From Glycine soja (Eukaryota; Streptophyta; Magnoliopsida; Fabales; Fabaceae), in assembly GCF_004193775.1 (NCBI RefSeq), contig NC_041011.1, positions 42,415,167-42,479,166 of the forward strand: a DNA stretch of 64,000 bases. Direction: 5' to 3'. The notes beneath the pieces were generated by a model. That model searched no databases. It was not told the origin of the DNA and saw nothing but the letters and a program-made list of their open reading frames with translations. Made by a program: the position numbers and the translations under genes. Shown piece by piece: positions 41,761 through 56,250 of the stretch; position 1 is the first letter of the stretch, and each line of letters opens with the position of its first letter.

Positions 41761-44700
41761 AAGAAACATTTTCAACCTTTGAGCTAAACCAATGCCAAGA
41801 CCTCACCTTATTTCTGTGTATTACAAGAACTTCTAAATGGGTCATGTTTGCAATGTGATTCCCAAAATCATTTAGGATAAATAAAAGTGTGCATCACAAT
41901 TGATGCCTTGAAGAAAAATAATATGGAAAGGTTGAGTTGAATGTACCAAAAAGGAGGGTGATGTTATTTATCAACACCCTATACTCACAAGGCATGATAG
42001 TGTTGAATACGAATTCCAAAAACTTTAAAACGAAAAAGATGTAGCATATATATTCTCCATCTTCGCCCAATATCATAGTGTTGCCTATTGAGTTATATGT
42101 TGCACCAGTTAGATCCAATGATGAGATCATAGCTTGCTCGCATCAACCAAAATTCATCAACCAGATCATGACAAGTTTGAGTCAGCCAAAGTCAACGACT
42201 AGTTCCAAAGACGAGACCGTCACTAATTTGACTTAACCATGACAAAAATTATAGATAAGTGAGTCTCGTGATTGCTACTAGTTTGTTTCACTATATTGTA
42301 TTTTTTATTGTTTCATATTATGATAGACTTATTTTGTATTTGAATTGACAATGACATCCATGTATGTGCATAATTTATTTTCAAAATTCACCACACAAAA
42401 TATGAAAAAAGTATTTTTGATCTCACCTTTTCATTTTGTGTGGTGAACAACAAATACGTGTTTTTGTAGAAGGTATTTTTGTCACAAATACCCGAAAGGG
42501 TGTATACATAGACAAATATGGGGTGTCATTAACAAAACACAAACAGTATACAACTAAAAGCCCTTTTTTATGTTGAAAGCCTGGAACCAACATTCTAAGT
42601 ACTACAAAAAATATTGTTACTTGGTTCTATTTGAAGTGTTTAAGTTTGTAACATAAAATTAAAAAAAAAAAAAAAAAGATACAATAATTTTGTTAAAAAA
42701 ATATTTTTATTATATTATTTATTTATCATAATTAATTTTTATCATTTATTATTCTTCACTTTTTCTTTAATTTCATGATAAAGATATAAAGTAATTGAAA
42801 AATGCATGAAATAAGGGTACATATAATTGATAGTAAAAAATAATTAATATTGTATTAAACTTTTAAAATGAAAAATAGAAAACAAAATCTTTTAAAAATC
42901 TGACACTTAGAAAATAAATTAAGATAATATAATCTTTGATCCTTTATAAAAGAAACAAATATGAATTTTTTTCTTAATTATAAGAAATATAGTACTTCTT
43001 TCAATTGTATCACTTTTTAATTTTATTTTATACTGTGAAATCTATTAATGAAATATTCATTCATTTCCAATGAAAGTAAAAGTATTATTAATTTATTAAC
43101 AATATAAGTCATATATATACTCATTGATTGAAAGAAATATATTTCCCACGGATAAAAAAAAGAAAAAATATTTCTTAAAATATATGAGTAATGTCATTAA
43201 ATAATAACTATCACTTAAATCATTTAATTCTACTAGTATTTTTAGATTAAATTTTGTTTTAATATTATTAACTAAAATTAACTAACTTAACTATTTTTAT
43301 TCATCTTGATATACTATTATATATATTGTTTCTTATAAGAATAAATGCAGTAATAAACATTTTCACCATGGTAGTTCTCATCCTTAATGCATTGGGCACG
43401 GGTTGGAAAAAATTGGAATGTCCAGTTTAAAAATCTCACCAATCATCATAGATGTTCCTATCTTTGATATATTGAAATTTGAGAAAATTAGACTGATATT
43501 CCTTGAAATTTTGTGAGATTGTATAGACTCCTTCTGTTTTTCTTTTTTTAATGTTTATGGCAATTTTACAGGAGGACACAATGTAATATTTTTAAATAAT
43601 TAAATAAATTAATGTAATGTAGAAAGATGTTATAGTAATATTTTTCAAAGAATCATAGGAGTTAATGAAGGGATGGATCTACGTTGTGGCCTTTGGAAGC
43701 ATTTGCTCAAACTAACTTTAAAATTTTTCTTAACGTAATATACATGTGTAACCATAAATTATTCCTTAATGACGGATCCATATTTTTTTTAATGAAATAG
43801 TTTATAGTATTTTCATAGAGAAAAAGTATTATAAGCTTTTATAAAAATACACAATCTTATAATAAAAAATTAAAATATTTAAGCTTTTACACATTTAAAA
43901 GAGTAAAATTAGTATCAATTTATTTTTTCTTTTATCTTTTATAATTTTTTATATTCTTTTTTAAAAATAAATTTTATGAAAACAACATGTATGAAAACAA
44001 AAATAATAATTATTTAATATATTCAAGTAAACAATTTTCTTTGTGGAACAATTATTCCATAGTCACCAACGTACATCTGTCCATGTCCGTAATTTAAAAT
44101 GTAGTATAAAAAATCAATGTATATTATGAGTTATATCCCCCACAAATTTATGAAACATATATGAGTATTGTTCCCATAACATAATTTTTTTGGATTTGTT
44201 ACTGGGTTAATGGATGGGTGGAAAATATAGGAGAATTTTGTGTTATCTCACAAAATCTTAGAGAACGTCAGTTAATTATTAAATATTAAAATAAAACAAA
44301 AGCTGAGATTTCATCTGGTTTTTTCAAAACTGAACCTTGCAAATCTCGGCTAGCTTAAGTGCCAATAGTTCTCGTCATCTTCCAACCTTGCCTCAGAATT
44401 CAGGTGGGATCTATTGCATATAACCCAACCAGCCAATAATGCACAAACTAGCTAGATACTGTGGAAATAAATATTCCCCTCACTGTTAATTGCAAGTGTG
44501 CAACTTGAATAAATTATGTTTCGAAACTACGTATAGCGTGTATATAATTATTAAAAAGGAGCGAGAGATAAAGAGAGAATTAAGAAAAAGTAATAAATGT
44601 AATAATTAAGTAGTATGATTTATTTTATAAGCCAAAGAAAGAGTATATATATATTAGATGATAGAAAGGTACCAGCAGTACCACTGTACCAGTAAATACA

Positions 44701-45829
44701 AGGAGCATTATACACGAGTTAGGTTGATGAAGGGAACCAACAACTGGGATACCATCCTATAACTCAGTACATGCATCAGAAATAACAGTAATCTCAAAGC
44801 CCAAAAAAAAAAAAAAGCAGTGAAAGATGTAAAACAAATGAAGAAAATAAAATGTAAAAAAAAAAAAATAGAGTTGTGTGCAACCTATATCAGCATTTGT
44901 TTAGTTGTACAGGTTTAATTAAGCTACCAATTACATAGATTTATATTTGACCAAGGCCTGATTTTATGTTATAACCTTAGTAATAATTCTTATATGTTTT
45001 ATGTAATTACTTTTTAGCTGTACAGGTTTAAGCTACCAATTACATAGATTTAAAGACAAAAAAACATATTTAAATCACAACTTCATTTTTATTTATGTTC
45101 TTATGTATAGCTTTTAATTTTATATATAAAAAGATTCTGGAAAGAATTGTCTATTTTTCCAAATCCTATTTGGTGGAACTACACGCACATTTATTAAAGT
45201 TTTATTTGTTTATGAAAAGTAATGAACGTGTAATAATAAAGCTTAGATCGGAACATTCATTCTCTTAAACAAAGATTTGGTGATCTAAACTTGTGGTTCA
45301 CGTTAACCAGCCCTTATTAATCTGGCAACTAGTCCGGACAAGTTAAGGAACAAAACTGCAGGGTTGGTATAGCTTGTATCTAACATTATTATTGTTATTT
45401 TAGTGAAAAATCATTTTTATACAACAAATTTCCACTACGAAAGAGGCCAGGAGAGAAAAGTATGTGAGATAAGGTGAATAATGTAGTAATAAAGAGCGAT
45501 AAAGAAGAAGAAAAAATATTATAAAAAAAAAATATTGAATGAGTAGTGCTAGCTAGTCTTTTTTTAGTGCCATAAGATAAAGCTTCCGTCAGGTTACAGC
45601 TAAAGGGTTAATAATGTTAATCATGCACAATGAAAGCTACGTTAGAAAAGCTAGTTGAATTATTATTTCATGAAACGCTTCAGCATGTACATGGCTGCTG
45701 TGCCAGTAAAATACAACAACTTTACGACTTTAAAGTTGTAACTGAAGCACACCTAATTAAAGACCTATATAAACATATTAATTACCTTATCTGTTTAATG
45801 TTTTGATCTAATAATTAGCTCAACACAGA
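41761..45829. other. Intergenic, no gene supported
   Basis: AT-rich. Notable only for a short direct duplication (TGTACAGGTTTAA and GCTACCAATTACATAGATTTA near 44908 and 45018) and A-runs near 42660 and 44805-44870. No coding sequence recognised. Confidence 0.4.
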
Positions 45830-46378
45830 TCAAACATAGTCCTCCCCTTTGTCATTCTTGACGATCTTTCCCTTCCCATTATTATTCCCACAAACAAAGT
45901 CTAGGTTATAAAGAATCGGTAACATTGCCACAGAAGACAAGAAAACCAACACAGGCCCAAAGATCCAAAGCAGAAGAGGGAGTGCTGAGTAGAAAAGCCT
46001 GTTGCCAACAGTGCTCAGAATGGTTCCCTTCTCCAAAAGCTCAGTCAAATATTGAGGGGTCACTACTATTGAGGAGGACATGACATCTTGTGGTGTGCAA
46101 ATGAGGATGCTCACTTGATTGAAAAACCTAATCGACAGGGTGTGACAGAAAAATGAGAATAAGAATATGGTTAAGAGTGTCACGTATTTAAGTGCTACCA
46201 TGAATTCACTGTGGGCTCCATATATAGCGTCATTCAGAGGCTTCTTAACGCTGTAAGTGCTGCTTATCACAGCTGCCAAGCCTGCAGAGAGGAGAATGGA
46301 AGTTGTGGCCATGAGAGTTGATCCCATTATCATGTTACGAAGAGTTTGCACTGCTAGGATGTTCTTCTTTTCAATGTC
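45830..46378 (-). CDS. DUF599 family membrane protein, exon 2
   Basis: Second and last coding exon (residues 57-238) of the gene whose first exon is 48984-49151. It starts after the acceptor CATGGCAG (46380-46379) in phase 0, giving DIEKKNILAVQTLRNMIMGS, the conserved DUF599 block. Hydrophobic helices fall at about residues 75-95, 117-140 and 184-212, and there is an NRLFYSALPLLLWIFGP motif (181-197) characteristic of the family. The C-terminus is short, polar and Lys-rich (GKGKIVKNDKGEDYV). With exon 1 the protein is 238 residues, the usual family length. DUF599 proteins are plant and bacterial multi-pass membrane proteins of unknown function. The reading is intact. Confidence 0.9.
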   Translation of the reverse strand, partial: DIEKKNILAVQTLRNMIMGSTLMATTSILLSAGLAAVISSTYSVKKPLNDAIYGAHSEFMVALKYVTLLTIFLFSFFCHTLSIRFFNQVSILICTPQDVMSSSIVVTPQYLTELLEKGTILSTVGNRLFYSALPLLLWIFGPVLVFLSSVAMLPILYNLDFVCGNNNGKGKIVKNDKGEDYV

Positions 46379-48132
46379 CTGCCATGAACAAAATATTGCT
46401 CTGTCTTAATTATCCATGATCCATTTATATTCATACACTTTTATATATATATATAGAAATATAATAAGAACCAAAGGTTTATAACTCATGCTGTTCAACA
46501 ACACCTCTTATTTTATATTCATACACTTAATCAATTAGAAATCATTTTAGATATAATTTTTAAAATAATTATTATTAAAATCAACAATTTTATAAATAAT
46601 AATTTATAATTGAATAATAATATATTGTAATTAAGTTACGGTATATGGGATATAGAAACTAAGTTACATATTCATCACAACATCTACAGGTTTAGGTCAT
46701 GTGTATTATGTGGACTATAACCTTATATATTTGAAGCATGCTTGATGAGAAGAAAAACAAAACGGATTCAGCGGCACCTAGCTAATATAATTTTTTTGAG
46801 TTTTAAAATCAAGCACATTTCCTTTCTTTTACCAAATATTTATGCGGTATATGTTGATTATAAGTATATATCCATGCACGCTTTCCTCAAAGAAAAAAGT
46901 AGCCATGCTTGTGCCGAACACATGGTTTTAATTAATTAACCTACAAAGAAAAATAGTACTACTGCTTAAGATCTAATTAATTAAAGCACAAACTCATATT
47001 CCTCAGGACAATTAAGTCTTCAAAAAGGGCGATCCACTTTGCGTCGTGGAGATTGTGGTGAGAAACGTGAATGACATCTTTTCTTTAAATCATTTTGCTT
47101 GTAATCAACACGAGACCACAGAAACAAAATGCGCTGTCGTTAACCCTACTTTATTTTATATGAAGTTACTAACCCACTTTTATATGAAAGTGATGGGCCA
47201 TTCTCATAAAAAAATCCCAAATCCTAGGGCAGCCAGTTTTATGCAGATTCTCTCGAATATTCATATCTGTATGTTTGTCATTTAAAGATTCTAAACTGAT
47301 AAACATCACGGCAAAGACAGGGCCCTGGAATCCATTTACTAAAGCAATATCTTAGAACCTGGTCCTGTTTGATTAATTATTGTTAATTTTACCTTAACCC
47401 TTTCACTCTGGCCGATTTTAAAAGTAATTTTAAGCATACGCAAAATATTCATAAAGTCTCTCTTCCCTCCAACCCCTCAAGCTTGAAGTGGAAGCTTGCT
47501 TGGCATTTGGACCTAACTCAGTTAAATTATTCTTAAAGTAATTATATATTTTGTTGGAACATTTCAACTTTGGAATTGAAAAAAAACAATTAGCAATGCG
47601 TTGAATCAAATAAGGATAAAAGGTATTTTACCTGTGTCTCAATTTTTTATCAAAATTAATTTTAGTCATTATATAATGATTTTGGTTCTTGTACTTTTTG
47701 TAATTGTTAAATTTTGTCTTTCTTTACTAAACTTAAGAACTAAGATGAGGGATAAAATTTATCAATTACAAAAAAATATAATCAAAATCATGGTTTTTAG
47801 AGTGTAAAAACTATAACCAATTTTAACCGAAAACTAAGGAACTTAAAACACATTTTACACATTAAATAAATTCTTTTATCTAAAAATATTTAAAACACAA
47901 AACTAAAGAAATAAACGTTGGAGTATAATTTAAATATAAAATAAAATATAATAACTAAGTATAAATAAATATTCCAAGAAGTATTTAAGCAAAAATTGTG
48001 AGTACTTCAAAGTGTAATATTAATGAATTAAAATCAACAAAATGAGAAAATATTGCAAATTAATACAAATACAATCAGAACATGACAACTTATATAATAT
48101 AATTAGAACAACAATAACCAAGTTCATAATCC

Positions 48133-48190
<58 letters not shown>

Positions 48191-48983
48191 TTCTAACTTA
48201 ATATGTTATATAATAATAAAAAAATTACAAATACAAACAACGTCAGTAAAATCGAATAAAAGATATAAAGTTCTCGGTAACCTTATTTGCAAGCTTAAAA
48301 TTCTTACTTGGAAAGATTAACCCAAGATAACTTACGTTAAACAAATTTGAAAACTATTTTCTAATTATCCGAACAGTCAATTATATTCTAGACCAAAATA
48401 TTCCAAGGACACATTACGTTTAACTTGCAAATATACTTTTTCACAAAACTTTATTAATTTATAGCGACATAGCCAGTGAAGAGTGCGGTTTTGATTGGCA
48501 ACAACAGATCGATGATATCAAATTTTATCGCTAAAAAAATGTAAGACAGAGGTAGATCATAAATAAAAGTCGTTTGGTCATATCAATACCCCCAGATCCA
48601 CTACTAGTACAAGATTCATGCTGCGTACGTATACGATCCAATAAGATTAATAATGGTTTCAATATTTGGCTCCAATCAGAAACAAATAAACTCTTCAACA
48701 AGGACAAAAAACAGAGTAGTTTAAAAGTTTAATTTAGAAATTGACTACTTAGCTTCTATTTAATACTCGAAATATTCAAAAAGATATATATGGAGAGATT
48801 ATTAATTAGTATATATGATAATTCATATGAACATGGGATATATCCAGTTGTAGAATTAGGAATAGTTAGCTCCATCATATCCATGCCTTCACCAAAAGAA
48901 ATTAAATAGTTAATGAGAAAAGAAACAATCAAATTATAATATTAATTTTTTTGTTAATGTTTTGATGGACAAGAGATCAATAC
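46379..48983 (-). other. Intron of the DUF599 gene (2605 bp)
   Basis: Bounded by donor AAG|GTATTG and acceptor GGCAG|GACATT on the minus strand. It is large for this family and AT-rich, and contains a (TA)n tract at 48136-48187. No nested gene or recognisable transposon coding sequence is visible. Confidence 0.85.
48136..48187. repeat. (TA)n microsatellite inside the DUF599 intron
   Basis: Pure TA run, about 52 bp. Confidence 0.95.
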
Positions 48984-49151
48984 CTTCAACATGGCAGGGA
49001 CCCAGGAGCGTCTTCCATGAGTATTGATTCCGATTATGGTGGAAGAAGGCTGTGTTCGAACCTTATGCCACAACCAAACGTGATAACCAATGGTTATCAG
49101 AAATCCCAATGGTACCAGCACCACATCCAAATAATATTTCTTCCATTCCAT
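48984..49151 (-). CDS. DUF599 family membrane protein, exon 1
   Basis: Encodes residues 1-56, starting MEWKKYYLDVVLVPLGFL and containing transmembrane helix 1 (about residues 6-29). It then has GINTHGRRSWVPAMLK, the family's conserved NxxxRxxWV block. The exon ends at CTTGAAG-type donor context (TTGAAG|GTATTG) in phase 0 and joins 46378. The ATG is the only one upstream of the first helix, and a TATA element lies about 150 bp upstream. Confidence 0.9.
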
Positions 49152-49299
49152 GCTTCTTAATTATTTTCTTCAATTCACGTACTCTCGTGTTGTGTATGTG
49201 TGTGCTTCAGTGCTAGCTAGCTTCTCTACGCAATGACCCTTTGCAGATTCTTTCTCCTACCAGAATACAAGTTTGGTCAGTTTTGGACTAAGATGTTGC

Positions 49300-49319
49300 A
49301 TTTATAAAGGAAAATGACG
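49300..49319 (-). promoter_or_regulatory. Candidate TATA box and TGACG motif of the DUF599 gene
   Basis: The minus strand reads ACGTCATTTTCCTTTATAAA. TATAAA (49301-49306) lies about 150 bp before the ATG. An ACGTCA/TGACGT bZIP-type site (49314-49319) sits just upstream of it. Motif-level inference only. Confidence 0.45.
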
Positions 49320-52300
49320 TGAGTGGGGATCATTTTTTTTGTAGACACGGTGTTGCAGAAACCACGATTTTTTTTTTATTTAGTATATATAATATATGCC
49401 AGATAGCTAGGGGAAATTATAATTGAAATATATTTATTATTAATTAAAAAAAATTTCAGAATAATTATTTGAGTGCCGAAAATAATATAATAAACCATGC
49501 ACAATTATTAATTTCTCGGAAGTGGAACAATGAAATGGCAAAAAGATGCTGAGAACTAAACTTTTCTAATGCTCATGGTTACTGAGTGGTAGCGCTACTA
49601 ATGGAGCTTAAGTTATTGCCATTTGATTATGAATATAAATAATTAATTACGCGCAAAGGTTTTTTTTTTTTCTCTTTTTTGGTTGTAGAATTAGGAATAC
49701 ATATCAAGAGTTACGCACACGAAGACGAATCTAAGTTGGTTAATTAAAGTTATAAAAAGGACCTGTTTAAAGTTACGTACACGAAGATAAACTTATATAT
49801 TAACAATAATTAACTATAATCTTTAAGTAAATAGCCTTTTAATAATTTCTTCATTTTTTATATTTTTTTTTTTGCCATGTTTTCATTGTGGCGACTTTTT
49901 TTACTAAGTAAATAACATACAAACCTCTCATTGTGGCGGCTAAAAAAATAATTTATGATCATTTTTAATCATTATAATTGTTTTATTTTAAACTTGAAAA
50001 AGAAAAGTTGTGTTTTGAAACATGATTTCTTTATACATGAAATTGTCTTTCAAAAAATGATTTATCCATTTTTATATTTTTTTAAGAATCTACCTATTTT
50101 AGTAACTAATTGAAAAAATTATATCATTTTGATAAATAAATAAAAAAGGCTAGCTCAAAGGATTGGAAAAAGTAACACCAGAATGTTTGCGCCATTTGGT
50201 TTATTTGAAAATTAATATTCTCTAGTTAATGAGGTTTGCTTGATTTACTATTTTCAATGAGGTTTGATTTGAACTTAATGAGGTATAAACCACTTGAGGT
50301 CGAGTGAATCAGATCCACGTACGTTAGTTTATATTAATTTCCATTAATCAGCAACTTCATCTAAGGCACGTTTCTTAGTGGGGGAATGATGCAAATCAAC
50401 CTAATATAAGACACACAAAAAAAAAAACGATGTATTGCGATAGTCCAAGAAATAACTAGGTAATATAGAATTGTAGGGCATGATGTCAGAATGTGCGTTT
50501 TAAATTTTATAGTAAATAAAAATTATCATTTCCTTTCTCATTATGTAAGAACGTTCTAATATTCCTTTCAATAAATTGGGGAAGCTAACTTTTAAAGTAT
50601 TTATAAGTTTAAGATGCGGGTATGTCCTTAAAAAAAATGTGCTAGCTCTTCTCATTTCAAAATTAAAATACTTATATATTTAAATTCAAGTCACGATATT
50701 TTCAATAAACATGATAAATAATCCTGTACTTGTGGGTACTCGTACTCATCCAAACTGAATAGGAAGTATTTATTTTAACTGTATATGGGTATTATTAGAA
50801 TTATTTAAGGAAGATAAAGATGAGTGTGAAATTATACTTGTATTCATACTCGTCAGTATTATATTTTTTTATAATTTTTTGTCATAATATATATAATAAA
50901 TATTAAGGATTTTATTTTTATAACTTTTGAAAATATAAATCAATTAGTTTAATAGTTAAATAATTAAATAAAAAATTTGAAAATATATATTTAACTAAAA
51001 ATATAATTGAATTATTAAATTTTTTAAACTTTTATTTCTTTATTATTCATTATATTTATATATTATTTGAATTAAAATATAATTAAATATTAATATACCA
51101 AAATCTGATAAAATTCAACAGGGATAAAAATAAATATTAAAATTTTAAATTTATCTCTTTTATTCTTGATCCGTGATCTGTCTCGTTTTAATTCCTAGCT
51201 GCCAATTGTCATTAGTGACTGCCGACCTTGTGAATGTGCTTGACAATAATTTCAAATCTTATTTTTATAAATTAACATATTGGCGTGATTTACATAAGCA
51301 ATATATCAATAAAGGCAAAAAGAGTCTTGCTGGTCAGCTAGTAACTAATAGAATTAATAATCACTTAACAGAATAACAGTGGACTAAACACACGCTAATC
51401 CTCCCCACCAGTTGGACTGTGTGTGTTCTCAAATCCTAACATGGTAATAAAACAAGGAAAGGAGTATCTATGGAAAGGCTTGGTGAAGACATTGAACTAA
51501 TTATGTATATTTCGCTTATAAATTAAATATTTTTATCTAATATTTTTAACTAATATTATTTAAATTTTAAAATATCAATTCAATGAAATAAAATAATTAT
51601 TAGTTATTTCATAAAATTAATAGTTAACTGACCTCTATACACTTTTGAATTTATAACTTTAATTAACACCAAATTTAAAAATTATAAACTTTTTATTATA
51701 AAATCATGTTAAAATTTTCTGATGAAATTTTTAAAAGAAGATAATTACTAAACAAAAAAGCATATTTCAAAATTTTAAATTCATTTCTATTTAATTTTTA
51801 CTAATATAAAAATAATTACTAAGAAGATGTTTTAAGAATATATATCGTGGAGTTATTCCAATTTTATTATTAGTTTTAAAAATTCAAAATTTAAATATAT
51901 AGTTGTATTAAATATTTATATTTAGAGAAATTTTTCATCATTTATAATAATCTTCCACAATTCAAGCTAGATTCTCTCTTATAAAAAAAAATACTTATGT
52001 TCCCAACCAATATGTATATATATTGGTCCTATTTATCAGTATCATACATGATTTGCTCTCTAGTCTCGCTCCGATGCCATGTAGAAAGTGGCATGCCACC
52101 ATTTCGCTCTAAAAGTTCCCGAGTTTGATTGTAAATTGTCTCATTAATCATGTTGTCTTCGAAGAATTATTATTCTTTTCGAATCTTCATACGCTTGTGG
52201 AATCCACAAGTGTTACAATATATATAAATTAAATATAGATATGATGAGCATGCAACTATGCATTCTTTGGTTCCTTTTTTCTATCCAATCTAATTAAATG

Positions 52301-55300
52301 GCCTGGGACGGGACATTTGATGAGTATGCCCTTATAGGCTTAATTTAGTAAGAAAAGTAAAAAAAAAAAAAACCTTTTTATTGACATATCAATATTTTTA
52401 TGTACTCCTTATATGTTTGTTAAAAATAAGGAAAATATATTAAAATATCTCTTTTATTTTTTAAAAAGGTGATATAATAATAATAATAATATAAAAAATA
52501 CATGTATATATAATAACATTATTGGAGAGGGAAAAAAAACATTTTTTTTTAGGCACCGACTTCTATTCCAGATCACACCATGAGTGGAAGGGAATGGATG
52601 TAGGCACAGTCCATACACATTGCTGCTACGTACTCCACCCTTTAAATATCTTTGAAGATTCACTCTTTCACCCCACATCTCTCTCTTTTCTATAATTCAA
52701 TTCTATTACCAATGAAGAATCATATCCAAGTATCTCTTTTTACCATTTCAATTCTCTTCCTAAGCTAATAATTTATATATAATTTAAGGTATTTAGTTTA
52801 TTCTTTACTATATTGGGGTACGCGTTGTTACTTTAAACCCCAACAAATTTAACTGCTAGAAAAAATAGTCCAATAATTTGATGTACTTTTTTACACTTTA
52901 CTATTTAAGGTACATTTCTAAAATTTCGGTCAACAAGAATACGAAGTTGAAGGTTCGGAAATTTAAAATTCACAGTACACCTAAAAGAAATACGCACAAC
53001 CATAGATATTAAAATGGGTGAATCTATATAAAGAAATAAAGCATTGTTTATAATTTTTATCTACAATACTCAAATCTTAGATATTAATAAAAGACAACCG
53101 AATTCTTTATTTATTTATTTATTTATTTTGTACAGAGATTCTTCATTACTTGAAATTATAAGCATTAATTTCTAAAATCTTTATATTTTTAGAAAACGAT
53201 ATTAATATTAGCTTAAGATGTAAATATTATACCAAGTTAACCCATGTTGGATGTAAATTAACAAGGTAACTCATCCAACCAAATAAGAAACGACATCAAA
53301 AAACAATTACCACTTCTACTAGTCTTGCTAGGGTGCATATATTAGCTAGCTTGCCTACCATATATATGCTTCAATGATTGAACACTCTGTGGTTTCTACT
53401 AAACCAGCATATAGCTAAAGCACTTAAAGAGCTAATGCATACCCTCCATGTTGTTTGATTGTAAAATCATAATTCATGTATCCATTGAAGCCAAATGGTT
53501 CAATTCTTGATGTGAATTTCTTTTGGGGATGTAAGCCATATTTGACTAAACTAAGAGAGCTTGAAGAATAATCTCTTATTGTTGGGCAAATTAGATCAAC
53601 CTAAACTCATCTTTTAAAAAAACCTTTATTTTTTTATCAGAAGTATATAGGAGCAAACTCTCCACACTGCATCCCTATACCTAGGGATAGTACTTATAAA
53701 CCATCATTTTTTTCCGGCTAACAATATCATTGGATAAATTAACTAAAGAAGAACATTTAAGATGGAAATATTTTATCCATAAAGAGATTATACCTTGACT
53801 TCACTAAATAAAAACCATCTGAGATATGATGCCAAAACAATATTACATCCTTATGCTAGCTTTTCATAATGGAATCTACAATATTATCACCACATTATTA
53901 GAATGAGAAAAGATAGAGAACATCAACTATCTATTCCACTAACTAGTATTTTTATCAATTTAAGTCTTCCACCATAAGAAGACTTTGTCTCGTATTTTCA
54001 CCTCTATATATGGACCTTTTACAATTGGCCCCATAAAGTAGTAGTCACTTATCCATCCAAATTCTAATACGATTCCCTACTCTCCATCAATCGCCCACGC
54101 CACCTCGAGGATTACATGGTCCTGCATGTGAAACTTTGGTCAACATGACTCTCATAGGCATGTAAAATTGATATATTTAATTAATATGTTTTGTTCCAAG
54201 ATAGGTCACCCAGAGCCAAATTTGAAAGATTTTATACCCTTATACTTTATCATCCCAATAGAATTTGGCAATTTGCTTATCATTCTCTCAATTTGTTCAC
54301 TAAGGAAAATAGGTAGAGAAGCATCCCATAATTCATCTCTCAAACCTCAAATTAATTGTTGTAAATATTTTAAAAAAAATGCTTACATTTCAAGCAGGTT
54401 TTGGGACATTGTATTGTTTAAAGATATATTTAATTTATTGATTCGCAAAACAATATATAAAGGAGATTATACTGTACATCAACATTGTCCATGGTTAAAA
54501 GATTTAAAAGGATATTAAAGTTGATAAAGATAAACTATTCTTTCCATTCACAAATAAATTATGAGACCAAAAAAAAGTTGTTTGGCATGCTTTTGTGATA
54601 CAGAAAAGTTTCGGCCGTTGTCCACTTGCAGTTGAAGAGGAGTGATCTGTTCTTCATAATCAAAGAAGGAAAGGTGATATTGTAGTTTTCTTTTATTGGA
54701 TAGTTCCCATCATATATGACGAAAAAAAACATGTGCCCAAAAAGGCAATTCTAAGGCTTTATTTGAAAACTAATCCTAGGCTGCGCATTATGATGCACTT
54801 TGAGAAAAACTATTAGATTGGATTGGGTCTATCTTATGATTCATATGTGTCATCAATTAATAACTTTGATAAGAAAAAGTTGTAAGATAGAATCATAAGT
54901 TTAGAATATATAAAAAATTATACACTAAAATTATAAAAAAAAATTATATTATCTTTTGATCACAACTTATATTATGTATGATAAATTCATTTTTTTATGA
55001 TAATTATTTTAAAAATTATATTAATGGTAAATTATGATTAAACAATAGTGTAAAAGTATTTTACATAATCAGAGTGTATGACCATTAAACTCTAAAAAAA
55101 TAAAAAATAAATCATAAGTTTAGATGTGATTATGTGAACAGTAATCTTGAGAAACCCGGTTCATTTGCACTATATTAGAACTGTTTTCTTGAGTTATAAT
55201 TTGGCATGGTTTTACATTTTTATACTATTATTCTCATCCTATTAAAACATTGATTTTGCATGAATTTTCTACACCCCTCAACCAATTAAGTGCTTATAGA

Positions 55301-56250
55301 GAAATAACCAAATTTTGTAACTTCTTGAAGTAGTTTTTAAAGAAAAATATTTTTCTCTACAAAAGAGCTTTCCAAACACTAAAGATTTAGTTTTCTGAAT
55401 GAATCTGATCAGTATGAGTATAAGGCCTTGAACTTATAAATCTTAAAACCCTGAAGTTATTCAATAGGTTACTTGATATTTTACTGTGCATGTCTTTGCT
55501 TTGTTATGTGCTACTCTCATGGGATCAGCGCACACCAAAATGTCTGTTGAGAATATTTGTAAAGGGGCACTCTGAGGGGGTAGGATGTAAAAGTTAAGCA
55601 AATTTCTCAGAGACTGAAAATTTGTTGGTCCATCTTAACCATATGTCAAACCACCGGGCCAAGGGCCAAATTGGCCTATTATAAATCATTAGATATATAT
55701 AAAATTACAAAAGAAAATTTTAAAATAATAAATAATAAAAATTACTAAGTCAAATAAGCTCGACTTTTTAAAAAATTATACTATATTAGTGTGGCCTAGT
55801 CCATCAAACCAAGTTGGCAAAATTGTTTAAATCTAAAAGGGAGCAATTAGTGGTCCTACCACCTTTGCTATTAGTCCCTACCAACATTCAAAATTTCCAA
55901 AAATACTCTTCCCCACTTTGTATAACAAAAACACACTTATGTTATACTAATAGGGGTGCAAAAAACATTGTGCAACAGAAGTACAATTCCATTGCACAAT
56001 ACACAATAAAATTACAAATTTTGTGATTCCATTTTGTTACATAATTTGTAGCATGACAAAATTGTGATTCTATCGTGTTGTAAAGTCTATAACACAACAA
56101 AAATTGCACAACAAAATCATGATTCCGTTGGAATAACAAACACACAAAAAAATAGTGCAATGTAGAGAACTTCGCGAAGCAAGGAAAGAAGAAAGGAAGA
56201 AAGGTTGGTGGAGAAGGGTGGGTGCTAATAAGGGAGTTAAGGAGGGAAGG
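49320..56250. other. Intergenic, no gene supported
   Basis: Seven kilobases of AT-rich DNA. The open frames at 51173-51376, 52454-52678 and 54168-54518 have no recognised family, splice partners or coding composition. Near 55990-56110 a variant of ATTGTGATTCYAT and its neighbours repeats three times. I see no RNA gene. Confidence 0.4.

Noticed and set aside
48042..48320. Plus-strand open frame of 92 codons
   Set aside because: It lies in the DUF599 intron and consists largely of (TA)n; no family or splice support.
54168..54518. Plus-strand open frame of 116 codons
   Set aside because: Starts at a non-ATG-like context in AT-rich DNA. The product has no recognisable domain and the composition matches non-coding surroundings.
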